Of a stretch of DNA of 64,000 nt, positions 49,035-57,979 are shown piece by piece. Source of the DNA: Balneola sp. (lineage in GTDB: Bacteria; Bacteroidota; Rhodothermia; Balneolales; Balneolaceae). The position numbers and the translations under genes were made by a program. Numbering within the stretch: the first letter of the stretch is position 1; each line of letters opens with the position of its first letter. The stretch spans positions 176,429 through 240,428 of the forward strand of contig NZMW01000002.1 in assembly GCA_002694685.1 (NCBI GenBank). The letters are read 5' to 3'. The notes under the pieces are model-generated. The model did not search any database and had not been told where the DNA came from. It saw nothing but the letters and a program-made list of their open reading frames with translations.

Positions 49035-51407
49035 TCAAAAATTAAGCACAAGACCAATTGAGGGCAAGACACTGGCATCCTGAGTCAAATCAACACGAAC
49101 CAAATTTCTGGGCGTAATAATTTCGCCATTCTCATTTCTATCTAATCCATAGCGCGGTTCGGAAGGGCCGGTTTGGGCAAGTACATTTTGAATTTCAAGA
49201 AATACATCGAGACTAACATTCGTAAAGCTCCACTTCTTGTCAATTCTGATGTCTAGTTGACTAAAGGGATCAAGGCGAACAGAGCCCAATTGGTTGTAGT
49301 CTAAAATAACTGCCGGATAATTGTCTAACGTGGCTTCCTGATCGACCGGCGCATATGGGGCTTTCCCAAGGTAACGGTACCGTCCGCTGACTTCCCAGTT
49401 ATTGCCAAATTTGTAACCTCCCAGTAATGAGATAAGAACTCCATTATCCCAAACTGCCGGATCATAATCGTTGCCCAACAGATTAGTGAACTCACTTTTA
49501 TAGAACGTAAAAGCTGTTACAGCATAAAACTTTCCGGTGAATTTTTGTTGGTATAAGAGCTCCACGCCATACGTTCTGCCTTTTCCTTGACTTATGACGG
49601 GCTCACTTCCAAAAACTTCAAAACCCCCGCCTTTATTAGCTAACGATACACTGTCGGTGGTGGATATTGGGTAGTCATCATACTTCTTGAAAAAACCCTC
49701 CACCGAAACTCTTGCAGATTTATTTATTAAATATTCGAGCCCTAATACGGCATGATCGCTTTGTATGTAGTCCGCATTTTTATTGGTGAAATTGCCATTA
49801 TTATCCTTAAAGCCAAGTGTAGTGTAAGGCAGAATTTTATAATATCGGCCAACTGAGGCATTTGCTGTCCAGTTTTGATCTTCCGTAAGTTTATAGGAAA
49901 TGGACGCTCGTGGACTTAGTGTTCTATAAAGTTCATTGCCCGTGTTGCTGAATGAATTACCATCGGCTCTTGCTCCCAAAGAAAATGTAAGTCGGTTGTT
50001 GAAAGCATTCGATGAGGCTTGAGCAAATATTCCATATCGGAAGAAATTGAGATCGGTTTCGAACTGTCGATTATTAACCAAGTCTTCAGTAGCATTTGAA
50101 TAATCAGAGTTGATAAGCTGGAAACCTGTTGAATACGTCCAATTTCCCATAAATTTAGTAGCGTTATACCGAAGATGAGTTTCGGTCTCGCGGGATTCAT
50201 TTTTAAGATAAAGCCCGGTTTCGTTCACGTTATCATCATAACGGAAAAAGCTGTTGCCCAGCGTATTATTGCTGATGACGGTTTCCATAAATCCGGAATT
50301 GTCTTTGAACTGTCGCTTCCAGCCAATCCCTGCAGTATTACTATTTTGGGTAATGACGGGGATTTGGTTTTGGGTGGCTTCCTGTTCGGGATCAAAGTCA
50401 TCCAATTCATTTATAGCAAGATCATCAATCGAGCCAACACCTGTTAGGTAGATTCTATTATATCGGTCAATTTCGTGATTCACCTTATACTGATAATCCC
50501 AATAGTCCGGTAAAAAAGGCAGGCCAATTGCTTGAAAGAGTAGCTGTAAATACGAACGGCGGACAGATGCGATATATGTGGTTTTAGCCCGGTCTTCCTC
50601 CCCTTTAAAAAGCGGGCCTTCCACAGTGAGCGCAGCTTCACTTGAACCGACTCTTAGGTTCCCAGTAAATTCCTGTGAATTTCCATTTCGCTGGTTAAAC
50701 TGAAGGATGCCGGAAAGTACGTTATCGTATTCAGCGCCAAACGAACTGGCCGTCAGTGTCACTCCCTCAAAAAAGGAGACATTGAGCAAGCCAACAGGGC
50801 CGCCTGCACTACCCTGTGTTGAAAAGTGATTGATGTTGGGAATTGGGACTCCATCAAGAAAATAGATATTCTCATTGGGAGCACCACCCCGAATAATTAC
50901 ATCATTTCTAAAGCCTCCGACTGATCCGGAAACACCGGGCAAAGATTGTACTACTTTTGCGATGTCATTATTTCCCCCCGGATAGGAAGCAATTTCTTCC
51001 TGACTGAATTTCTGAATAGAGAGGGGAGTTACTTCTTCTTTTTGAAATGGGTTTGGCGTTACGGTTACATCATCAAGTTCATTTACGTCTTCATTTAGCT
51101 GGAAATTAACGTCTGCATTACCTTCCGAACGTATTACCAGGTTAAACTTTGTCTGCGATACAAACCCAACATAAGAAGCTATGATATTGTACGAGTTGGC
51201 CGGGATATTTGAGATTCTGTATCGTCCATCTCTGTCAGTGGCATCGCCAAGGTTCGTGCCTTCCAAAATTACAGTTGCCCCAATCAAAGGTTCCCCGGTT
51301 TTAGCATCCGTAACAACACCTGCTATAGATCCGGTGGACTGTGCAAGAGATGTTTGGGCAGTGAAAATAAGATAGAAAAACAGTAAAATTGATAATCGCA
51401 TTGACAA
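49035..51407 (-). CDS. TonB-dependent outer-membrane receptor with carboxypeptidase-regulatory-like domain
   Basis: A 790-residue outer-membrane transporter. Signal peptide (to about 22, TSLAQ), regulatory beta domain (about 25-110; GVVTDAKTGEPLIGATVILE), plug (about 130-245; IIRGGAPNENIYFLDGVPIP), barrel to the end (SVLPSIGLVLNF). Alone: no SusD-like or DUF4249-like partner next to it, unlike the receptor at 14419. The substrate is unknown. It is divergent from the small protein at 51554. Confidence 0.93.
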   Translation of the reverse strand: MSMRLSILLFFYLIFTAQTSLAQSTGSIAGVVTDAKTGEPLIGATVILEGTNLGDATDRDGRYRISNIPANSYNIIASYVGFVSQTKFNLVIRSEGNADVNFQLNEDVNELDDVTVTPNPFQKEEVTPLSIQKFSQEEIASYPGGNNDIAKVVQSLPGVSGSVGGFRNDVIIRGGAPNENIYFLDGVPIPNINHFSTQGSAGGPVGLLNVSFFEGVTLTASSFGAEYDNVLSGILQFNQRNGNSQEFTGNLRVGSSEAALTVEGPLFKGEEDRAKTTYIASVRRSYLQLLFQAIGLPFLPDYWDYQYKVNHEIDRYNRIYLTGVGSIDDLAINELDDFDPEQEATQNQIPVITQNSNTAGIGWKRQFKDNSGFMETVISNNTLGNSFFRYDDNVNETGLYLKNESRETETHLRYNATKFMGNWTYSTGFQLINSDYSNATEDLVNNRQFETDLNFFRYGIFAQASSNAFNNRLTFSLGARADGNSFSNTGNELYRTLSPRASISYKLTEDQNWTANASVGRYYKILPYTTLGFKDNNGNFTNKNADYIQSDHAVLGLEYLINKSARVSVEGFFKKYDDYPISTTDSVSLANKGGGFEVFGSEPVISQGKGRTYGVELLYQQKFTGKFYAVTAFTFYKSEFTNLLGNDYDPAVWDNGVLISLLGGYKFGNNWEVSGRYRYLGKAPYAPVDQEATLDNYPAVILDYNQLGSVRLDPFSQLDIRIDKKWSFTNVSLDVFLEIQNVLAQTGPSEPRYGLDRNENGEIITPRNLVRVDLTQDASVLPSIGLVLNF

Positions 51408-51553
51408 AATTTTTTAAAAAATTAAACGCTGGTTTCATAACTTAGTAGCAGCTTGAAAACGTTCCTGCTCTTGACATTAGAGAAATTTTGAAGATTGTAT
51501 TTTTTTGGGAACGCTTTATTAAACGGCAGAGTTAGGTGGTAAAATTATATATC

Positions 51554-51853
51554 ATGACAACCCAAAAGCCATACATATTGCTGGTAGTATTTTCGACAAT
51601 GTTGTTTTTAACATTTTCGATGATGCATGAATTCGATTGGTTAATACCAGCGAATCCGGCCACCGTTATGGCTTCCGGACCTTCCATACCTACACCTGAC
51701 ATTGTAGAAGAACCAGGGAGCGAAGATGAGATTGAGCATGAACTGGGATATACAGTTATTTCCTATTCCGATAAAAAGTTTTTAGCGAATCCATTTCTTA
51801 CCCTTCGGCTGTTTACATCTCAGGTTTTAACGCCTCCACCAGACTTGGCCTGA
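51554..51853 (+). CDS. Small hypothetical membrane-anchored protein
   Basis: A 99-residue protein from ATG 51554 (GTG 18 bases upstream also in frame). One hydrophobic segment (YILLVVFSTMLFLTF), then a Pro/Glu-rich part (SIPTPDIVEEPGSEDEIEHE) and a basic hydrophobic end. No family recognised. Divergent from the TonB-dependent receptor and on the same strand as the carbonic anhydrase 174 bases on. Confidence 0.5.
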   Translation: MTTQKPYILLVVFSTMLFLTFSMMHEFDWLIPANPATVMASGPSIPTPDIVEEPGSEDEIEHELGYTVISYSDKKFLANPFLTLRLFTSQVLTPPPDLA

Positions 51854-52027
51854 ATACCCGTCTAAAATCGCCGTCAATCTTTAGAATTATAGCTTCCGGT
51901 ATTGTATTAACGTACCTATAAATAAGAGTACGCAACACAATCCGTGCTTATAATTACTTAGGAAAGGATAAGGTTTTTTTGATCCTTTTGATGGCTTTCA
52001 AATATCCAATAAGAATAATTCAGGACC

Positions 52028-52768
52028 ATGAAAACCATAGATCTTTTAAGAAATTTATTACCCATAGCAATTTTAGCTTTTGCTATTACAGCATGTACAA
52101 ATAACGAAAACCAACAAGACAGAACGATGGAAGAAAACCTTTTCGGTGATGTAATGACAAGTGAAACTCGGGATGCATTAACTCCTGAGGAGATCTTACA
52201 AAGCATGAAAGAAGGAAACGAGCGTTTTGTAAATAATGACCTTACTCCAAGAGATTACCAGGCTCAGGTAAAAGGCACAGCAAAAGGGCAATATCCAGAA
52301 GCGATTGTTCTTGCTTGTGTAGATAGCCGGGTTCCGGTTGAAAATGTTTTTGACAAGGGTGTTGGAGATATCTTTGTAGCACGTGTGGCTGGGAACTTCG
52401 TTAATGAAGACATCCTTGGAAGTGCCGAATTTGCAACTGCTGTTGCAGGTTCTAAAGTAGTAGTAGTGCTTGGGCATAAAAGCTGCGGTGCTGTTAAAGC
52501 TGCTATCGACGGAGTAGAAATGGGAAACATCACTGCAATGCTTGAAAAGATTAAGCCTGCTGTTGAAATGACCGAAAACTATGATGGTGACCGATCAACC
52601 GGTAACGATGATTACGTGACCGAGGTCGTCAACAATAATGTAAAACACACTATTGAAGAGATGAGAGAGAATAGCTCTATAATTGCAGAGCTTGAAAGAA
52701 ACGGCGATGTGGTAATTGCCGGCGCCTTCTATGATTTAGAAACAGGGAAAGTTACGTTTCTGGATTAA
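52028..52768 (+). CDS. Beta-type carbonic anhydrase with a lipoprotein signal
   Basis: Interconverts CO2 and bicarbonate. 246 residues: lipoprotein-like signal (AIAILAF-type stretch then ITACTNN, Cys at about 23), then a beta-carbonic anhydrase domain with the zinc ligands Cys97, Asp99 and His150, Cys153 in ACVDSR and GHKSCGAVKAA. The signal would place the enzyme outside the inner membrane, whereas most beta-type enzymes are cytoplasmic. A strong terminator follows. Single gene. Confidence 0.92.
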   Translation: MKTIDLLRNLLPIAILAFAITACTNNENQQDRTMEENLFGDVMTSETRDALTPEEILQSMKEGNERFVNNDLTPRDYQAQVKGTAKGQYPEAIVLACVDSRVPVENVFDKGVGDIFVARVAGNFVNEDILGSAEFATAVAGSKVVVVLGHKSCGAVKAAIDGVEMGNITAMLEKIKPAVEMTENYDGDRSTGNDDYVTEVVNNNVKHTIEEMRENSSIIAELERNGDVVIAGAFYDLETGKVTFLD

Positions 52769-52790
52769 TAGAATTATAACCTCAGAGAAA

Positions 52791-52819
52791 AGGGAGGGCA
52801 GCGATGCCCTCCTTTTTTT
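52791..52819. terminator. Terminator of the carbonic anhydrase gene
   Basis: GGAGGGCA and TGCCCTCC around GCGA, followed by seven T; it is also next to the stop of the convergent ClbS/DfsB gene. Confidence 0.9.
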
Positions 52820-52821
52820 AT

Positions 52822-53325
52822 TTAGAGATTTTTTCTGCACTTCTTAATTAGCTTCAGTGCCCAATCATAGTGACTTGATGTGGAAGAAATCAGATATGCC
52901 CCCAGCGATGTTGATCCGGTCCACGAATATCTTTCCTTGTCAAAGAGCTCTTCATTTGTGTGTTTATTAATAATGCTTTGAAGGTTGGAAAAAGACGTTC
53001 TTAGTAAAGACTCAACTTCAGTCAATGGAGTACTACTGAATTTCTTTTGAATCTCATGATTCAGTTCAGAAGTCATTTTCCATGTATAACCCTTTGCTGG
53101 CATCTCAGGCTTTTTGCCACTCATACCTATCTCATACCAATTCAGCATCATTAAATGCCATTCATGAAGGTGGGCTAGTATATCGCGTATGTTGCGATTT
53201 AGAGTTCCGGGTGGAAATTCTTGGTTTCGCTCTTCTTCTGAAAGGGTAGAAATATACCCTAATAGCCTTGAAAAATTCTCATTACTAAGCTCTTCTAACT
53301 CTTGTTTTGACTTTGGTCGTGGCAT
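52822..53325 (-). CDS. ClbS/DfsB family four-helix protein
   Basis: A 167-residue helical protein with MPRPKSKQELEELSNENFSR, RNIRDILAHLHEWHLMMLNW (the conserved HLHEWH), and KRYSWTGSTSL-like ending ASYL. Matches ClbS/DfsB (DUF1706), which includes colibactin self-protection cyclopropane hydrolases and stress proteins of unknown action. No colibactin-like genes near. Convergent with the carbonic anhydrase gene. Confidence 0.85.
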   Translation of the reverse strand: MPRPKSKQELEELSNENFSRLLGYISTLSEEERNQEFPPGTLNRNIRDILAHLHEWHLMMLNWYEIGMSGKKPEMPAKGYTWKMTSELNHEIQKKFSSTPLTEVESLLRTSFSNLQSIINKHTNEELFDKERYSWTGSTSLGAYLISSTSSHYDWALKLIKKCRKNL

Positions 53326-53430
53326 AATCCAAGAATTTTAGCATAAAAAGTTATTCCAATATGTAGAAATATGATGTAGATGATGTGAAGGGTATTATCT
53401 TAACTTGCGCCGACCAGAGAAGTGCTATTA

Positions 53431-54387
53431 TCAAAGTCCGTTAGATATAAGAAAAATGGTGTAGCCAATAAAGATCACTAACAGAACGCCAGCTTCCCAT
53501 CGGTCTAACTTTTTTTTCTCTCCTGTAAACATCGCGATAAATAAGAATAATGTTCCGGCAGCGAGTAAATATAGTTCAGAATTAAACGAAGGATTGTATT
53601 GAATAGGATTGACCAATGAGCTTATTCCAAGGATCAGAAAGATATTGAAGATATTTGAGCCGATAATATTGCCAACCGCAATGTCTACATTCTTTCTAGT
53701 TGCGGCTACAATAGATGTGGCGAGCTCTGGTAGGGAAGTACCTGCAGCGATGATCGTCAAGCCAATGATTTTCTCACTTACTTCCAAAGCAGTTGCAATT
53801 TCGATAGCGTTATTGACAACCAATCGCCCACCAATAACCAATCCTGCCAGTCCAACTATAATAAAGCCCCAGATTTTTAGCTGGGAATAGGTTTTGCTTT
53901 CTGAAGGGACTTCGGAAGGATCAGAAGAAAGCTGTTTGTATACGTAATACAAGAAACTTACAAACAACGTGAGAAAGATGAATCCGTCAAAACGGGAAAC
54001 GCTGAAGGAATCTGCAGCCCAAAAGTCATTGGCTAGAATATATAAAAGGATGGCAGCGAAAAGAGAAAGGGGTATTTCCTTCCAAACAGTACTCGACTGC
54101 ACAACAAGGGGAGTGATTAAGCCGGAGATACCAAGTATAACAAGCAGATTGAAATTATTACTGCCTATTATGTTAGCAAACACAATTTCATGGTGCCCCT
54201 GAATACTGCTCATCACATTTACCACGAGTTCCGGAGCGGAGGTCCCAAAGGCTACAATTGTTAACCCAATGGCCAGGTCAGATACATTGAACTTTTTAGC
54301 TAAAGATGAAGCCCCGTCAACCAGCCAATCTGCTCCTTTGATTAGTAGGAGGAGTCCAAAAATGAGCCAAAGTATAGATGATATCAT
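53431..54387 (-). CDS. Calcium/sodium antiporter (CaCA family, YrbG-like)
   Basis: Inner-membrane cation exchanger. 318 residues, about ten membrane helices. The two characteristic repeats are TIVAFGTSAPELVVNVMSS and TIIAAGTSLPELATSIVAAT, each followed by GN(I)IGSN-type stretches (NIIGSNNFN, NIIGSNIFN) that form the cation site. Length is normal. Single gene; the ion coupling is inferred from the family. Confidence 0.93.
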   Translation of the reverse strand: MISSILWLIFGLLLLIKGADWLVDGASSLAKKFNVSDLAIGLTIVAFGTSAPELVVNVMSSIQGHHEIVFANIIGSNNFNLLVILGISGLITPLVVQSSTVWKEIPLSLFAAILLYILANDFWAADSFSVSRFDGFIFLTLFVSFLYYVYKQLSSDPSEVPSESKTYSQLKIWGFIIVGLAGLVIGGRLVVNNAIEIATALEVSEKIIGLTIIAAGTSLPELATSIVAATRKNVDIAVGNIIGSNIFNIFLILGISSLVNPIQYNPSFNSELYLLAAGTLFLFIAMFTGEKKKLDRWEAGVLLVIFIGYTIFLISNGL

Positions 54388-54555
54388 AAAAGAATTAAAT
54401 GATGCTTTTAGGTTAAAACAATTCTCAATTAATTAATACGGATTTGACCAAAATAGCCGTATCTTTAAGGCTTGCAACTTTTCTGTAAACATAGTGGAGT
54501 AACACTTCACAAGTTGTATTCAAGAAGAGAATTTCATTCCAAATATCCCAAATTA

Positions 54556-56376
54556 ATGTCACAAGATTTAAGAAATATCGCCATCATCGCCCACGTAGAT
54601 CATGGCAAAACCACGCTCGTAGATCAAATTCTAAAACAGAGCGGTACTTTCAGAGAGAACCAGCAGGTTGAAGACCGGGTTATGGATTCCGGCGATTTAG
54701 AGAAAGAACGCGGGATTACCATCAGTTCAAAAAATACCGCTGTTAAGTGGAAAGACACAAAAATTAATATTGTGGATACTCCTGGTCACGCTGATTTTGG
54801 TGGTGAGGTTGAACGTATTCTGAAAATGGTTAACGGGGTTATACTATTAGTGGATGCAGCTGAAGGTCCGCTTCCTCAAACGAAATTTGTACTTAGGAAA
54901 TCACTAAGTCTTGGTTTCCAACCAATTGTTGTCATCAATAAGATTGACAGAAAGGATGCACGTCCCGATGCAGTATTAGATGAAATTTTTGATCTATTTG
55001 TGATGCTGGATGCTTCCAACGAACAGCTCGATTTTCCTGTACTATATGCCATTGCTAAAGATGGTATTGCCAAAGAAGAGTTGGAAGACGACAATGATAA
55101 TCTTTCTCCATTGTTGGATAAGATTGTAGAGCATGTGCCAGCTCCTGAGCAAGACATTGAATCAAAATTCAAAATGCTGGTTAGCAGCATCGATTGGAAT
55201 GACTACGTTGGACGAATTGCGGTCGGAAGAATTGAGCAAGGGACCATCAAAATCAATCAGGAAGTAGCATTGATGGATGGAAAGGGAAAAGTTAAAGAAA
55301 AAGCCCGTGCCACCAAGCTATTCACTTTTAATGGACTTCAGCGTGAACCGGTGGAGAATGCACAAGCTGGAGATATCATTGCTTTAGCTGGGTATGAGGA
55401 AGTTAATATCGGGGACACACTAACCGATACTTCTGATATGAAACCACTCGAGTATGTGGATCTTGATCAGCCTACCATTGCAATGTACTTTCGGGTAAAC
55501 AATTCGCCTTTTGCCGGAAAAGAAGGGGATTACGTAACCTCTAATCAAATGAAAGATCGGCTATATCGTGAGACCCGAACAAATGTAGCAATGCGAGTAG
55601 AGCCAACAGAGAGTCCGGACATCTATAAAGTTTCGGGACGTGGTGAACTCCAAATGGCCATTCTTATTGAAACAATGCGTCGTGAGGGATTCGAATTTTC
55701 AGTATCCCGTCCTGAAGTATTATTTAAAGAAGTGGACGGCGTTACACACGAGCCGGTTGAAGAAGTAGTAGTAGACGTGCAAACAGATTTCAGTAACCGT
55801 GTTATTGACAACCTCCAAAAGCGAAAAGGTATCATGACTTCCATGAGCCAGGAAGGAGAGAATAACCGAATTCAGTTTAGAGTTCCTTCCCGTGGTTTGA
55901 TTGGTTTCCGTGGCGAAATGCTTACCGAAACCCGTGGTACTGGAATTATGCACCAGCAGTTTGATGGCTACGAGCCTTACGCCGGAGAAATTCCCGGACG
56001 TACCCGTGGTGCATTAATTGCACTGGAGCAGGGTGATGTAACGGGATATGCCCTTGAAGGAGTACAGGATAGAGGTGAGTTCTTTGTAGAGCCCGGTGAT
56101 CCAGTTTATATGGGCCAGGTTGTTGGAGTGAATAAGCGTAGCGATGATATGGTCGTTAACGTAGTTAAGAAGAAAAACCTGACTAACCACCGTGCCACTC
56201 AAACAGCTGATTCAGTAAAAATCAGTCAAGCTAAGAAGCTGAGCCTTGAGCAATGCATAGAATTTATTGACAATGATGAGCTACTTGAAGTAACGCCAAA
56301 AGCTCTGCGAATCCGTAAAACGTATCTTGACCATAACGACCGAAAGAGAGCTGAAAAGCAGAAGGCGGGAGTTTAG
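54556..56376 (+). CDS. typA: Ribosome-associated translational GTPase TypA/BipA
   Basis: Translational GTPase that aids large-subunit assembly and stress adaptation. 606 residues started at ATG 54556 ([20 protein letters not shown]); an in-frame start 28 codons upstream adds sequence not found in the family. G1 [11 protein letters not shown]2 RGITI, G3 [15 protein letters not shown]4 NKIDR. The C-terminal domains match the family up to the basic end. Convergent with the Omp85-like gene. Confidence 0.97.
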   Translation: MSQDLRNIAIIAHVDHGKTTLVDQILKQSGTFRENQQVEDRVMDSGDLEKERGITISSKNTAVKWKDTKINIVDTPGHADFGGEVERILKMVNGVILLVDAAEGPLPQTKFVLRKSLSLGFQPIVVINKIDRKDARPDAVLDEIFDLFVMLDASNEQLDFPVLYAIAKDGIAKEELEDDNDNLSPLLDKIVEHVPAPEQDIESKFKMLVSSIDWNDYVGRIAVGRIEQGTIKINQEVALMDGKGKVKEKARATKLFTFNGLQREPVENAQAGDIIALAGYEEVNIGDTLTDTSDMKPLEYVDLDQPTIAMYFRVNNSPFAGKEGDYVTSNQMKDRLYRETRTNVAMRVEPTESPDIYKVSGRGELQMAILIETMRREGFEFSVSRPEVLFKEVDGVTHEPVEEVVVDVQTDFSNRVIDNLQKRKGIMTSMSQEGENNRIQFRVPSRGLIGFRGEMLTETRGTGIMHQQFDGYEPYAGEIPGRTRGALIALEQGDVTGYALEGVQDRGEFFVEPGDPVYMGQVVGVNKRSDDMVVNVVKKKNLTNHRATQTADSVKISQAKKLSLEQCIEFIDNDELLEVTPKALRIRKTYLDHNDRKRAEKQKAGV

Positions 56377-56494
56377 TAGTATTTAGATGTTAGTAGTGAG
56401 ACATGAGATAAAAGATGTGTTAGGGTACAGAAGTTAAATCTTACACCTATCATCTTAAATCTATCATCTCATATCTCACTACTCAATACTACTA
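56375..56494. repeat. Long imperfect inverted repeat between convergent genes
   Basis: Left GTAGTATTTAGATGTTAGTA...GTGAGACATGAGATAAAAGA and right CATCTCATATCTCACTACTC...AATACTAC pair over about 45 bases with mismatches. It fills the space between typA and the Omp85-like gene and may serve as a termination hairpin. This type of AT-rich repeat recurs widely in related genomes. Confidence 0.55.
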
Positions 56495-56497
56495 TCA

Positions 56498-57919
56498 TCA
56501 AAAAGTAGGATTTAGCCTAAACCACAACACTGGTGCCCGACTGGTGTTTCGAAGATCCCAAGCTAATTCAAATCGGAAGGAGTCGGTACCAAGACCAATT
56601 CCTCCGTTATGCTCGAGGTCAGAAATGCTGAATTCAGAAAAGCCGTCCATGATTTCGGTATTTTCTCCGGTATGATTATTTGCCCATCCGGAATCAAGAA
56701 AGAGGCTTAAGTAGAAGTCATCGAAGTCAATCCAATCACCGGAGCTGTAATCGGTAGAGCCGAATTGGATTTCAGCATTACTTAACAACATCTTATTTCC
56801 ACTCAATCCATTTGCCGGAATAGAGTTGAAAGGCATGGCTCTAAGTGTGCTTGGCCCACCGAGTTGGAATTCTTTCATTAGCGGTGCATCCCCGGTAATG
56901 CTACCTGCCATAAGTCGATATTTCAAGATGCCACCCGGTTCAAAGTTCAAATAAGAAATCAGCTCGGCAGTATATTTGGTGTACGAATAATCAGAGCCGG
57001 CAAACCCTGGATCGCCAAATTCTACTTTTCCTGACAAGCCAAATGTGAAGTGCCGGGTAAGTAATAACTGCTTGGGATTAAATGCCCCCGACAGTGATAA
57101 ACTTGAGATGTTTAAAGTATCAACAGGAGAGCCATTTACGATTTCAATAGGCGGGTTATTACGGTAACGTCCATTTGGTCCAAAGATGGCAAAGCTTGAA
57201 GCTCTATCTAAACTGTTAAAACGTTCTTCGTTGTATGAAAGCCCTCCTTCAAAAAAGCGATCAGTACGGAATAAAGTATAAGCTCCCCAACCCTTTTGTT
57301 TATAATAATCCAAGAAGTCATAACCGGCAAAAAAGGAAGTAAGTGATGTTTCAGTGAGGCCGGCTCGCCAATAATCGTCAGTAGAAGTAGCGTTATAGAA
57401 TTCAGCCCCAATTAATATCCTGTCATTAAAACCAACGTATCTTTCCAAACCTAATTCATACTGCCACTCATTTTGCCCAAAAGAATATCCTAACATTCCG
57501 TGAGGGTTGATATTTCTTATGCCAAGAAGGTCATTTTTGTTGTACCACTGCATACGTTCCTGACGAATTCCAAGGAAAAACCCATTCACTCTATTAAAAT
57601 GAATCATGGGTAGTACGGGATACGAACCATAAAGAGAATTCGAATTATAGGGACCTGCTTCAAGAGCTCCACCAAAATCTACACCATCCGAATTAATGCG
57701 GGACACATAACTTTTTATTTCAAGGTCCTCATCTTTGGAATTGGAAACAGAAGTAGTGTCTGAAATAGCATCGTCTTTATTCTTCCCAAGGAGTTCATCC
57801 AGAGGTTTAGAGAAGAAGGGATCGTTTTTGAAAGGATCACTTTCTTTAGACTGACCAAATGTTAGAGACACCCCGGCCAGGGAGAAAAGAATAGTAAAAA
57901 ATAGGACTCTTGAAATCAT
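56498..57919 (-). CDS. Omp85/BamA-like outer-membrane protein
   Basis: A 473-residue exported protein with a signal peptide (SLAGVSLTFGQ). The first about 70 residues after it are acidic and flexible, with no POTRA domain recognisable. The rest is a beta barrel; FQLGGPSTLRAMPFNSIPA (about 363-380) corresponds to the GG..RGF-type element of Omp85 barrels, and it ends on APVLWFRLNPTF. Probably a BamA/TamA-superfamily barrel without POTRAs. Last gene of the recG unit. Function unknown. Confidence 0.7.
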   Translation of the reverse strand: MISRVLFFTILFSLAGVSLTFGQSKESDPFKNDPFFSKPLDELLGKNKDDAISDTTSVSNSKDEDLEIKSYVSRINSDGVDFGGALEAGPYNSNSLYGSYPVLPMIHFNRVNGFFLGIRQERMQWYNKNDLLGIRNINPHGMLGYSFGQNEWQYELGLERYVGFNDRILIGAEFYNATSTDDYWRAGLTETSLTSFFAGYDFLDYYKQKGWGAYTLFRTDRFFEGGLSYNEERFNSLDRASSFAIFGPNGRYRNNPPIEIVNGSPVDTLNISSLSLSGAFNPKQLLLTRHFTFGLSGKVEFGDPGFAGSDYSYTKYTAELISYLNFEPGGILKYRLMAGSITGDAPLMKEFQLGGPSTLRAMPFNSIPANGLSGNKMLLSNAEIQFGSTDYSSGDWIDFDDFYLSLFLDSGWANNHTGENTEIMDGFSEFSISDLEHNGGIGLGTDSFRFELAWDLRNTSRAPVLWFRLNPTF

Positions 57920-57979
57920 GACAGGTTTTCCAAAAAAAATTCAGGTAAACATACGATTTATTATAACCTAAGTTGCAGG

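Noticed and set aside
54472..54555. N-terminal extension of TypA
   Set aside because: The family starts at the Met before [16 protein letters not shown]; the added 28 residues look like leader DNA.
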